Part shown: positions 1-5,407 of the stretch, piece by piece
How the letters are laid out: every line of letters begins with the position of its first letter
Numbering within the stretch: position 1 is the stretch's first letter
NCBI GenBank assembly: GCA_018894495.1
Contig: JAHIOY010000064.1
Span: 1-6,882, forward strand
Length of the DNA: 6,882 nucleotides
Direction: 5' to 3'
DNA from: Patescibacteria group bacterium
Lineage (GTDB): Bacteria > Patescibacteriota > Minisyncoccia > Minisyncoccales > JAHIOY01
The notes under the pieces: model-generated
The model's database searches: none
What the model was told of the DNA's origin: nothing
Seen by the model: only the letters and a program-made list of their open reading frames with translations
Position numbers and translations under genes: made by a program

Positions 1-2
1 GC

Positions 3-122
3 GGTAAATTAATAGGCGCTTATTCCTATCGTGTTTGGCCGTATAGAATAATTTATAGAATTTATAAAAACCTGCTTTTAATCATAGTTATCCGCATTGG
101 CCACCGTCAAGGAGTGTATTAA
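3..122 (+). CDS. RelE/ParE-family toxin, C-terminal part (5' end outside window)
   Basis: An open frame enters from the left edge and ends at a TAA at 120-122, giving 39 residues. It contains the motifs YSYRVWPYRIIYRIYKN and IVIRIGHRQGVY. This is the typical end of RelE/ParE-type mRNA-interferase or gyrase-inhibitor toxins: an arginine-rich strand (Y-R-V-x-x-Y-R-I-I-Y), a hydrophobic strand, then an I-G-H-R-x-x-V-Y tail. The conserved arginines and the terminal tyrosine lie in the region that usually holds active-site residues in this fold. It runs convergent to the phosphomevalonate kinase gene, with only about 30 bp between the stops and no clear terminator hairpin. Its antitoxin, if present, would lie off the left edge. 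Family assignment is by motif recognition; whether the full gene is intact cannot be seen. Confidence 0.8.
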   Translation, partial: GKLIGAYSYRVWPYRIIYRIYKNLLLIIVIRIGHRQGVY

Positions 123-152
123 ATAGAGATTTCTGAGTTTTTTGAAGGTGTT

Positions 153-1343
153 TTAACGTTTTCTCCCCTGGATTTTAACGCCAGAAAAATCTATTTTTGC
201 TTCAATGGGCAGGATATTAATTTTTTTCCAGGCCTTTTTGATTGTTTTGGCGATTTTTTTATCAAAAGTTATGGCTATTCCGCAGTCGCCGCCGCCGGCG
301 CCTGAAAGTTTTCCCGCTCCGCCGAGATGAGTCGTAACTTCTGCCAATTTTTTTAATTTTTTTGTTTCAATATTTAATCCCGATTTCTCTCCGAGTTCTC
401 TTAAATAGTCCTCATTTTTTCTAATCAAGTCCAAAATTTTTTCCTTGCCCGTCGTAGCCTTGGCGAAGGCGGGTTTTTCAACACGCCAATCCCTTATTAA
501 ATCCTTAACCAATCTCCCGATGCCAAAAATCATTTTTTTATATTCCAATTGATTTTTTTGTTTCCACTCTTGTAATTTTTTTACCATTTTTGGCGTTAAA
601 GCCGATTTTCCCGTCCAGCCAATTAAGAGTTGAAGATTTTTGGGCAAATTCAGTTTTTTGAAATAAAAATTAGGCCAGGGTTTTTCAATTATTTTCCTAA
701 TGTCTTTTTCTCCCGCGGAGCGAGATCCCGCCAAAGGCGGTGATTTTTCAATTTGGTCTTTTAACCAGACCGGGTCAAACCGGCGATAAACAAAAATTCC
801 GCCATAAACGGAAGCGGCGATGTCAAAACCGGAGCCAATTTTCCCTTGGGCTAAATAATGTGAAAGAGCCGAGATTTTAAAAATTTTATTTCTGTCAAAA
901 TCTCTTCCCTGAAATTTTAATAAAGCCGCAACCACCGCCACGGTTGAAGCGGCAGAAAATCCAAAGCCGATTTTTCTTGCCCCGTTAGAAATTGCATTTC
1001 TAATGGGGTTGGTTTTCTCTCCCCAAATTTCTATTCTAAATGGCTGGTAATTTCCTAAATATCTCAAAGCTGTCTCTATTGCTGTTTTTGAAAAACTGAT
1101 AATTTTTCTTTCTTTCCGAGTTAGTTTCTTTGAAAATTCTAACTTATTTTCATAAAAATTTGCTTCTAAATTATTTAAGTTGAAATCTCTTAAAGTAATG
1201 TGGATGTTTTCATCAGGCGATTTTTTAATCTCGGCAAAAATTCTTTTATTGATAGCCGCAACAATTCCAAAATTCTCTGGCTCCAAAATCGCCCATTCTC
1301 CAGCGATAAATAATTTTCCCGGCGCTGAAACTTTTATTAACAT
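153..1343 (-). CDS. mvaK2: Phosphomevalonate kinase (GHMP kinase family)
   Basis: A 396-residue cytosolic kinase that phosphorylates 5-phosphomevalonate to 5-diphosphomevalonate with ATP, the second step of the lower mevalonate pathway. GHMP motif 1 is KVSAPGKLFIAGEWAIL (residues 4-20). The glycine/serine-rich ATP loop is IGFGFSAASTVAVVAAL (125-141). The phosphomevalonate-kinase-type stretch GSGFDIAASVYGG (170-182), with Asp174, is followed by FDPVW. Motif 3 is GGAGKLSGAGGGDCGIA (341-357). The start ATG lies three residues before motif 1 and overlaps the stop of the upstream PIN gene by 7 bp, suggesting coupled translation; no Shine-Dalgarno is visible. The protein is somewhat longer than usual, partly from two in-frame palindromic insertions, PPLAGSRSAG (202-211) and PAFAKATTGK (291-300), both between the ATP loop and motif 3. 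It is probably transcribed from the antitoxin promoter at 1816-1843. The kinase assignment is firm; the phosphomevalonate specificity rests on the 170-195 region and the neighbouring pathway genes. Confidence 0.93.
   Translation of the reverse strand: MLIKVSAPGKLFIAGEWAILEPENFGIVAAINKRIFAEIKKSPDENIHITLRDFNLNNLEANFYENKLEFSKKLTRKERKIISFSKTAIETALRYLGNYQPFRIEIWGEKTNPIRNAISNGARKIGFGFSAASTVAVVAALLKFQGRDFDRNKIFKISALSHYLAQGKIGSGFDIAASVYGGIFVYRRFDPVWLKDQIEKSPPLAGSRSAGEKDIRKIIEKPWPNFYFKKLNLPKNLQLLIGWTGKSALTPKMVKKLQEWKQKNQLEYKKMIFGIGRLVKDLIRDWRVEKPAFAKATTGKEKILDLIRKNEDYLRELGEKSGLNIETKKLKKLAEVTTHLGGAGKLSGAGGGDCGIAITFDKKIAKTIKKAWKKINILPIEAKIDFSGVKIQGRKR
444..473 (-). repeat. In-frame palindromic insertion in mvaK2 (PAFAKATTGK type)
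   Basis: A GC-rich 30-bp island in AT-rich coding DNA encodes PAFAKATTGK (residues 291-300). Its core is GCCTT and AAGGC around a 4-base loop, with outer CCCG and CGGG arms that pair imperfectly. It lies in a charged segment between two helices (RVEK before, EKILDLIRKN after), a likely surface loop. From memory, closely similar peptides of the type FAKATxG occur at unrelated sites in Parcubacteria proteins, which suggests a dispersed repeat. Within this window it occurs once. Confidence 0.7.
711..741 (-). repeat. In-frame palindromic insertion in mvaK2 (PPLAGSRSAG type)
   Basis: A GC-rich island on the minus strand encodes PPLAGSRSAG (residues 202-211), just after the conserved FDPVWLKDQIEK segment. 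It contains the perfect hairpin CCGCC, loop TTT, GGCGG. It also contains an 11-mer, CTCGCTCCGCG, that recurs at 5462-5472 inside the intergenic compound palindrome. This is direct evidence that the same repeat module occurs both within and between genes. The insertion keeps the frame and probably forms a surface loop. Confidence 0.72.
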
Positions 1344-1354
1344 TGATATTTTTG

Positions 1355-1389
1355 TACAGGAATTTCAATCAGGGATTGAAATTCCTGTA
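1355..1389. repeat. Perfect 16-bp inverted repeat with 3-base loop
   Basis: The left arm TACAGGAATTTCAATC (1355-1370), loop AGG and right arm GATTGAAATTCCTGTA (1374-1389) pair without mismatch. The element occupies the last codons of the truncated PIN gene, about 12 bp before the mvaK2 start codon. There is no T-run to make it a terminator. In the mRNA it would fold directly before the mvaK2 start and could affect its translation. Confidence 0.85.
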
Positions 1390-1397
1390 ATGCAGTG

Positions 1398-1420
1398 GAT
1401 TTTTTCCTTCGGAAAAAATC
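1398..1420. repeat. Perfect 10-bp inverted repeat with TTC loop
   Basis: The arms GATTTTTTCC (1398-1407) and GGAAAAAATC (1411-1420) flank the loop TTC. It lies 8 bp from the 1355-1389 palindrome, inside the degenerate tail of the PIN gene, where it is read as RDFFRRKK. The two adjacent hairpins mark the point where recognisable PIN sequence ends. Confidence 0.8.
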
Positions 1421-1577
1421 ACGAAATTTTAATTGAATATTTTTTTGCACTTCTTCTATAACCTGTTCGGAAATGTAAACAAAAAAATCACCGCTGAGAT
1501 AACCGGATAAAATTATCCCCGCTCCTCCGGTCGGCGAATTTAAACCAGCTATAAGGGCGCTGGAATCAATAAAGAGT

Positions 1578-1772
1578 TTATATTTTTTTGGCATACCGTT
1601 CTTGCCAAATAGATTTTCTTATCTCTCTAAGAGTTTCTCTTAAGGATTTTTCTGAATAAATAAATTTTTGTTTTTCTTTAGGCAAAGTAAAAAATACTTC
1701 CAACTTAAGTCGTTGAAGATTTTTTTCCAGATTTTCTAATTTATTAAAAATTGTAGCGCCTTGTTTATTCAT
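1578..1772 (-). CDS. Antitoxin-like small protein paired with the PIN toxin
   Basis: A 64-residue, highly charged, probably helical protein. It has a leucine-rich amphipathic stretch (FNKLENLEKNLQRLKLEVFF, residues 9-28) and a C-terminal segment, YSEKSLRETLREIRKSIW (39-56) followed by QERYAKK. The tail resembles the toxin-wrapping ends of VapB-like antitoxins found next to PIN genes. No DNA-binding ribbon-helix-helix or AbrB motif is obvious. It overlaps the PIN start by 17 bp and is first in the unit behind the promoter at 1816-1843, the usual antitoxin-first order. Function is inferred mainly from size, composition and position. It is the only complete member of this TA pair and may persist because it carries the promoter for mvaK2. 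Confidence 0.62.
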   Translation of the reverse strand: MNKQGATIFNKLENLEKNLQRLKLEVFFTLPKEKQKFIYSEKSLRETLREIRKSIWQERYAKKI

Positions 1773-1776
1773 AGTC

Positions 1777-1802
1777 TAAAAATCAATAAAGATTGATTTT
1801 TA
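1777..1802. promoter_or_regulatory. 11-bp inverted repeat in the antitoxin leader, possible operator
   Basis: The arms TAAAAATCAAT (1777-1787) and ATTGATTTTTA (1792-1802) pair perfectly around AAAG. The repeat lies between the predicted transcription start (about 1809, minus strand) and the antitoxin ATG at 1772. This is a usual place for a TA operator. It could also be a weak AT-only terminator for mvk transcripts, but its T-run lies within the stem, so this is less likely. Confidence 0.5.
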
Positions 1803-1815
1803 ACGAACCGATTTC

Positions 1816-1843
1816 ATTATATATTTAAGTAAAGAAATGTCAA
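1816..1843 (-). promoter_or_regulatory. Consensus sigma-70-type promoter of the antitoxin/PIN/mvaK2 unit
   Basis: On the minus strand, TTGACA (1843-1838) is followed by a 16-bp spacer and TATAAT (1821-1816). Both hexamers are perfect consensus. The -35 box begins 2 bp after the mvk stop codon. Predicted transcription starts near 1809, giving a leader of about 37 nt. This is the only strong promoter seen upstream of mvaK2. Confidence 0.72.
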
Positions 1844-1844
1844 A

Positions 1845-2855
1845 TTAACTTTCAACCTTCACTCCCTCGGCTCCTAATTTTATTTCTTCAAAGTTGACCT
1901 TCAGCTTTTTTAATAACTTAATTAACCTTGCTTTGTCTCTATGGAAACAGATTACAGTTCCTCCTCCTCCGCCTGATATTTTTGCCGCGCCGCCGATTTT
2001 TCTGACTTCCTTAACAAGGCCGTCAATTTCCGGAGACGAGATTCCGAGTTCAGTCAAATTGTCTTGAGCAAAGTTAATTAAATTTTTTACTTTATTTACA
2101 TCTTTTTCATCCAAAGCCCGCCTCATTTTATAAGTTGCCTCAGCGATATTTTTGATTTTTTGGCCACGAAAATTTTTTTCTAAATTCCTGACCTTTTGAA
2201 CCAAATCTCCGGTGCTTAAATTTCGCCTTGCCGTTAAAACAATGATTAAATTTTGAAGAAAATCGGGCAGGGATACGGGTACGACTTTTCCTTTTTCAAA
2301 CCAAATTGTGCCTCCAAAAGTTGATGATGAATTATCGCCGCCGCTGGGCCTGCCGTGATTAAGTTTTTCTAATTCAAAAGCGATTTCATTAATTTTTTGA
2401 TTTGGTATTTGCGGGACATAGAGAGCGGCTATTGCCTTTGTAATTGCTACTGATAGCGAAGCCGAGGAACCCAACCCGACGCCGGGGGGCAAATCGCTAT
2501 CAATTATTAAAGAAACCCCGCCTTTTACCACTTTTAGCCGCTCAAAAATCAAGCCGAGCATTGCTTGATTTCTTTTCCAAAAGTCGGACCTTAAAAAAGA
2601 AAAGAGGCAAGAAAAATCATTTTTTTCATTTCCCTCTTTCCATAATTGCCGGCTTTTTTTTGCCGCGGCTGTAGCTGCGGCAATTTCAAAGACGACCTCT
2701 TTTTGATAAAGATTATTTTTTATCTTAATTTTTTCTGCTCTTTCCGCCTTGACTCTCGTTCTTTGAGCAATAGCCGAAATAATGGCGGGAAAGCCATAAA
2801 CCACCGAATGTTCACCAATTATATGTATTTTTCCCGGCGCTGATATTTTAACCAT
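1845..2855 (-). CDS. mvk: Mevalonate kinase (GHMP kinase family)
   Basis: A 336-residue cytosolic enzyme that phosphorylates mevalonate at C5 using ATP, the first step of the lower mevalonate pathway. Motif 1 is KISAPGKIHIIGEHSVVYG (residues 3-21), with the conserved Lys9 and the GEHSVVYG signature of mevalonate kinases. The ATP-binding motif 2 is DLPPGVGLGSSASLSVA (121-137). HGRPSGGDNSSSTFGG (167-182) carries the expected catalytic Asp174. Motif 3 is GGAAKISGGGGGTVICF (288-304). Length is normal for the family. The ATG is directly before motif 1 and no good Shine-Dalgarno is visible. It lies 22 bp downstream of the MFS gene and is probably co-transcribed with it and the acetyltransferase gene. 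Residues 59-65 (AAATAAA) are encoded by a partly self-complementary GC-rich patch, which may be an old insertion or simply alanine codons. Confidence 0.95.
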   Translation of the reverse strand: MVKISAPGKIHIIGEHSVVYGFPAIISAIAQRTRVKAERAEKIKIKNNLYQKEVVFEIAAATAAAKKSRQLWKEGNEKNDFSCLFSFLRSDFWKRNQAMLGLIFERLKVVKGGVSLIIDSDLPPGVGLGSSASLSVAITKAIAALYVPQIPNQKINEIAFELEKLNHGRPSGGDNSSSTFGGTIWFEKGKVVPVSLPDFLQNLIIVLTARRNLSTGDLVQKVRNLEKNFRGQKIKNIAEATYKMRRALDEKDVNKVKNLINFAQDNLTELGISSPEIDGLVKEVRKIGGAAKISGGGGGTVICFHRDKARLIKLLKKLKVNFEEIKLGAEGVKVES

Positions 2856-2877
2856 AATTTAGAATATCGTCCACGTT

Positions 2878-4029
2878 TCATTTTCTTACCATATTTACTC
2901 CTAAGCCGGCCAAGGCGCTGATGATAAGTCCATAAATCAAAACATCTTTAAGAAACATTGTTTGAGTTAATGCCATAAATGTTAAAAATCCGAGCAAACT
3001 AAGAATTGCGCCGCCAACTTCAAAAATGAACATATATTCGGTGCGGGCATCTTGGTCCAGATGTTCTTGAAGTTTTACATTCCAGGGGACTGCCTGCAAA
3101 TTATTGGTGAAAGCGGAAGCGGTATTAAATAAAAATACGCCTAATAAAGAATTTGCCAGGGGCCGCAAAACCCCGACCGCGCTATTAGAAACAGTGGCTA
3201 AAAATAATACTTTGCCTCGGTTGAATTTATCGGTCCACTTGCCAGCAAGATAAAAAGCGGATAGAGAAATAAATAAAGAGACGGTTTGGATAAATCCAAT
3301 TGTTTGATAACGGGATATAATAAGAAAAATAAAAATTGGCCAGACCGCAAAATCAAGATAGGCCTGAAAATTAAAAAAGCCATTGGCAATTAAGTCAGGA
3401 TAAACCTTACGAACGTTTACTAATCTAAATTTAATTTTCCTAATTTTTGACACTTCTGGCGTTAATAATAACAAACCGATTGCCGGGATAATTATTAAAA
3501 TCGCTGAGAAAAAGGCATAATTAAAGCCGAAACCAGCAATAATTATTCCGCCCAAAAACGGACCGATGGCGCTGGCAATGTCTGAATAAATCATTAGCCG
3601 GCCGGTGATTTTTCCGCGTTTTTCATTGGGCGAAATTTTTGATTGGTGAACAAGAAGGGGCAGCCAAAAGAATGCATGTGTTAAACCCAAAAGCAAAGCG
3701 CTGAGCCAAAAAACCAAGGACACATCTTTTACGGTTTGTAAAAGCAAGAAATAAAATATACTGAAAATATAAGCCAAAACAATATTCTTTTTAGCGCCCA
3801 AAGAACTGGAAAGATGAGCGCAGATTGGCAGAGACACGAGCCGTCCTATTTGACTTACGGCAAAAAATAACAAAATTAGTCCAATAGAAAATCCCTTTCC
3901 GAATAAGTAGAGAGGAATAAAAATTTGCAGGATTGAGGAGGCAAAGCTAAAAAGGAAAATGCTGGCGTAAAAAATCTTAAGTTCTTCCTTCCAGATAAAA
4001 ATTTTCCTCAAATCAAAATAATTTTTCAT
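2878..4029 (-). CDS. Major facilitator superfamily (MFS) transporter
   Basis: A 383-residue integral membrane protein with about 12 predicted transmembrane helices, roughly at residues 20-44, 46-70, 83-100, 103-125, 148-167, 170-190, 213-237, 243-263, 273-290, 293-312, 333-355 and 360-380. There is a charged central loop (191-212, PEVSKIRKIKF region) between two six-helix halves. The loop after helix 8 has an MFS motif-A-like sequence, GKWTDKFNRGKVL (263-275). The matching loop after helix 2 is degenerate (SSLGAKKN). The sequence places it in the MFS but does not give a substrate; uptake of a small metabolite or export of a drug are both possible. It lies between the acetyltransferase (41 bp upstream) and mvk (22 bp downstream) on the same strand. 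It ends with TGA, which shows that TGA is a stop codon in this genome. Confidence 0.9.
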   Translation of the reverse strand: MKNYFDLRKIFIWKEELKIFYASIFLFSFASSILQIFIPLYLFGKGFSIGLILLFFAVSQIGRLVSLPICAHLSSSLGAKKNIVLAYIFSIFYFLLLQTVKDVSLVFWLSALLLGLTHAFFWLPLLVHQSKISPNEKRGKITGRLMIYSDIASAIGPFLGGIIIAGFGFNYAFFSAILIIIPAIGLLLLTPEVSKIRKIKFRLVNVRKVYPDLIANGFFNFQAYLDFAVWPIFIFLIISRYQTIGFIQTVSLFISLSAFYLAGKWTDKFNRGKVLFLATVSNSAVGVLRPLANSLLGVFLFNTASAFTNNLQAVPWNVKLQEHLDQDARTEYMFIFEVGGAILSLLGFLTFMALTQTMFLKDVLIYGLIISALAGLGVNMVRK

Positions 4030-4033
4030 TAGA

Positions 4034-4068
4034 TAGTGTTTAATAGTGTTTAATGCTTCGCTTTAAAC
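4034..4068. repeat. Tandem 10-mer plus TTC-loop palindrome between GNAT and MFS genes
   Basis: TAGTGTTTAA occurs twice back to back (4034-4043 and 4044-4053). The second copy provides the left arm of an imperfect hairpin: GTTTAA (4048-4053), a T-T mismatch, GC, loop TTC, GC, then TTAAAC (4063-4068). The element fills nearly the whole 41-bp gap upstream of the MFS start codon. The GCTTCGC centre matches the centre of the palindrome inside mvaD at 6262-6287. Confidence 0.65.
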
Positions 4069-4070
4069 AT

Positions 4071-4619
4071 TTACTTCTTAAGAAATTCCTTCGATAATAA
4101 ACCATAATGAATTCCATCTCTCCAACAGTCAAAATGCCAAAAAGCTTGCCGAAAAACCCCTTCTTTTTTAAAACCTAGATTTTTAAGGACTTTTTGGGAA
4201 GCTAAATTATTGCTAAAGGCGCCGCCCCAAACTCGATGAAGTTTCAATTTTGAAAACGCAAAATCTAAAACTAATTTCCCGGCTTCAGTCATTATACCTT
4301 GATTCCAGTATTTTGGTCCCAACCAATAACCAAGTTCCCCATTTTTATGCTTAAAATTAATTTTATATAGACCGATACAACCAATTACTTCTTTTCTAGT
4401 TTTTGATTCAATCCCAAAGGCAAAATCAGATTTTTTCTGTCGAGCTTTCTGCATTTTTTTAATAAATTTTTGAGCATCTCGGATTGAGTAAGGCCACGGC
4501 ATATCTAAAATGTTTTCGGCAATTTTTTTGTTTTGGATATTTAAATAAATATCTTTAACATCAGAAGATTTTAGCGGCCGTAAAGTAATCCTTTTTCCGA
4601 TTAATTTTAATTCCTTCAT
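4071..4619 (-). CDS. GNAT-family N-acetyltransferase, RimJ/RimL type
   Basis: A 182-residue acetyl-CoA-dependent acetyltransferase. It starts with the RimJ/RimL-like opening LIGKRITLRPLKSSDVKDIY (residues 6-25). GELGYWLGPKYWNQGIMTEA (94-113) supplies motif A, with the pyrophosphate-binding NQGIMTEA loop. NNLASQKVLKNLGFKKEG (137-154) is motif B, with the Asn and Ser typical of RimJ/RimL and Acetyltransf_3 proteins. Length is normal for the family. Acceptors in this group include ribosomal protein N-termini, small amines and antibiotics; the substrate cannot be told from sequence. It appears to lead the acetyltransferase-MFS-mvk run. The displaced mvaD tail ends 41 bp upstream of its ATG, so before the presumed insertion this gene probably followed mvaD directly. 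No convincing promoter of its own was found. Confidence 0.9.
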   Translation of the reverse strand: MKELKLIGKRITLRPLKSSDVKDIYLNIQNKKIAENILDMPWPYSIRDAQKFIKKMQKARQKKSDFAFGIESKTRKEVIGCIGLYKINFKHKNGELGYWLGPKYWNQGIMTEAGKLVLDFAFSKLKLHRVWGGAFSNNLASQKVLKNLGFKKEGVFRQAFWHFDCWRDGIHYGLLSKEFLKK

Positions 4620-4659
4620 TATTTTTAGTTTTGGAATTTTTTAAATTCAAGATCTGGTC

Positions 4660-4749
4660 TTAAAATAAATGGGTTTTGACGACTTTTGGGCCAGGGCCCG
4701 GTTGAGTTATAATTACTTCTTCAATCCCAGCGATTTTTTTAATTCTTTT
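4660..4749 (-). pseudogene. mvaD: Displaced 3'-terminal fragment of mvaD
   Basis: Read on the minus strand, this stretch encodes KRIKKIAGIEEVIITQ, then PGPGPKVVKTHLF and a stop. This matches the C-terminus of the intact MvaD (KRAKKTAGIEDIIVTK, then PGPGPKIVENHLF and stop). By hand count 20 of 29 residues and 72 of 90 bases agree (5530-5619 against 4660-4749), with no gap at a constant offset of 870 bp. Most protein differences are conservative (E/D, V/I, I/V). Further upstream, a weak FCKKL resemblance fades out. The fragment has no start and overlaps the end of the TumE-like gene in another frame. It is a remnant of an mvaD 3' end, either from duplication or left when the TumA/TumE segment inserted into the end of mvaD. 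Confidence 0.88.
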
Positions 4750-5117
4750 TTTATCTTTTCCAGATAACTTTTTACAAAATTCATAAAATCTATGAAGGCA
4801 GATGGAAGAGTTTTTCTGAATTTTACTTCAATGATTTTGTTTTCTTTTTGATAATGGAAATGAAAAGGGAAACTCTTTAAGTGTTTGAAGTGGGTGTCGG
4901 GAAAGTTATCGTATCTAAAAATATTCCCATTTATATGCCCTCTTTCCCAATGAAAATCAAAACGATTTTTGACCTTTTGGGAAATTCTAATATCAATAAA
5001 ACTTTCATCTTTTAAAACAACCCTCAATTTTTCTTCTGAGGGCTTGAAAATATCCTTAACAATATTTAGAAATTGATCTTCAATTATTTCTTGAAGAACT
5101 TCTAAAATTATTTTCAT
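4713..5117 (-). CDS. TumE-like toxin (DUF6516 family)
   Basis: A 134-residue protein. It contains LRVVLKDESFIDIRIS (residues 31-46), FDFHWERG (53-60), IFRYDNFPDTHFKHL (66-80), KSFPFHFH (81-88) and a helical FIDFMNFVKSYL (108-119). This order of an F-H-W-E-R strand, a Y-D-N-x-P-D-x-H segment and an F-P-x-H-F-H block matches the TumE/DUF6516 toxins of type II-like TA systems; their biochemical activity is not well known to me. I chose the ATG at 5117, not the upstream in-frame ATG at 5171. At 5117 the start overlaps the partner's stop as ATGA, and the extra 18 residues would only read through the partner gene out of frame. The last residues (about 122-134) and the stop lie within the displaced mvaD fragment in a different frame, so the C-terminus was probably set by the insertion junction. 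Confidence 0.75.
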   Translation of the reverse strand: MKIILEVLQEIIEDQFLNIVKDIFKPSEEKLRVVLKDESFIDIRISQKVKNRFDFHWERGHINGNIFRYDNFPDTHFKHLKSFPFHFHYQKENKIIEVKFRKTLPSAFIDFMNFVKSYLEKIKKELKKSLGLKK

Positions 5118-5398
5118 AAAGCATTGAGAAGATTTTTTAACTTCCCAATTTTTCTTTCTAAATAATCCCATCTAAAAAAATCTTCTCTCGTTTCATTGTT
5201 CTCATGGATTTTACCTTCTTTAATTGTTTTTTCAAACGATTTAATACTTTTCAAATTATATTTTGTAGCTAAATATAAAAGTTCTGTTTTTAAATTTAAC
5301 AGTTCTCTTTCGAGAAAAATCCTTATACTTTTTCTTTGGAGATCCTTTTCGTCGATATTTAATTTTTTAGCAATATCTATTGAAAGATTAAAAGCCAT
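5114..5398 (-). CDS. Antitoxin-like partner of the TumE-like toxin
   Basis: A 94-residue, charged, mainly helical protein directly upstream of the TumE-like gene, overlapping it by 4 bp (ATGA). The N-terminal part, LSIDIAKKLNIDEKDLQRKS (residues 5-24), may be a short DNA-binding or dimerisation segment. Residues 27-47 form an amphipathic helix. SIKSFEKTIKEGKI (51-64) followed by REDFFRWDYLERKIGKL (71-87) resembles the S-F-E-x-x-I-x-x-G plus W-x-Y/W-x-x-L-E tail of small archaeal and bacterial proteins paired with DUF6516 toxins. Order, overlap and a dedicated promoter support an antitoxin role. The assignment is by context and resemblance, not by a strong motif. The gene is AT-rich compared with mvaD, which fits recent acquisition. 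Confidence 0.65.
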   Translation of the reverse strand: MAFNLSIDIAKKLNIDEKDLQRKSIRIFLERELLNLKTELLYLATKYNLKSIKSFEKTIKEGKIHENNETREDFFRWDYLERKIGKLKNLLNAL

Positions 5399-5407
5399 AA
5401 TAGTTAA

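Larger units (their letters stand above)
1337..1594 (-). pseudogene. PIN-domain toxin (VapC-like), truncated at the C-terminus
   Basis: Encodes 85 residues. The N-terminal half reads as a PIN-fold ribonuclease toxin: KYKLFIDSSALIAGLNSP (5-21 region) carries the first metal-binding acid, Asp10, and ISEQVIEEVQ (41-50) carries the second at Glu47/48. PIN toxins are usually 110-145 residues, and the later Asp-containing motif is absent. From about residue 57 the frame runs into two palindromes (1398-1420 and 1355-1389), which encode RDFFRRKK and LQEFQSLIEIPVQ rather than PIN sequence. The ATG overlaps the antitoxin-like gene by 17 bp, and the stop overlaps mvaK2 by 7 bp. I infer a toxin that lost its catalytic C-terminal half by insertion or deletion at the palindromes, leaving a reading frame that may still be translated and couple translation into mvaK2. 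A short functional PIN variant is possible but less likely. Confidence 0.72.

Noticed and set aside
123..152. Bidirectional terminator between the convergent toxin and mvaK2 genes
   Set aside because: No inverted repeat of useful length is present in the 30-bp gap.
1180..1461. Plus-strand open frame of 93 codons
   Set aside because: It lies antisense to mvaK2 and the PIN gene, crosses both palindromes, and its residues show no family resemblance.
1777..1802. Rho-independent terminator for mvk
   Set aside because: The stem is nearly all A-T and the T-run lies in the stem itself. It also sits downstream of the next unit's promoter, so an operator or leader element is more likely.
2660..2683. 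TTGCCGC/GCGGCAA inverted repeat inside mvk as another inserted element
   Set aside because: It encodes AAATAAA, and alanine codons alone (GCN/GCG) can give this symmetry; there is no insert signature comparable to the other cases.
2444..2843. Two overlapping plus-strand open frames
   Set aside because: Both are antisense to the conserved mevalonate kinase gene and have low-complexity, Arg/Lys/Phe-rich translations.
3198..3389. Minus-strand open frame of 63 codons
   Set aside because: It lies within the MFS gene in another frame; its hydrophobicity reflects the transmembrane codons of the real gene.
4620..4659. Promoter for the acetyltransferase gene (TTGAAT, 17 bp, TAAAAA)
   Set aside because: The would-be -10 box lies 2-3 bp from the ATG, which would put the transcription start inside the gene.
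5118..5171. An 18-residue N-terminal extension of the TumE-like protein starting at 5171
   Set aside because: It reads through the partner gene out of frame; the ATGA overlap at 5114-5117 gives a better start.
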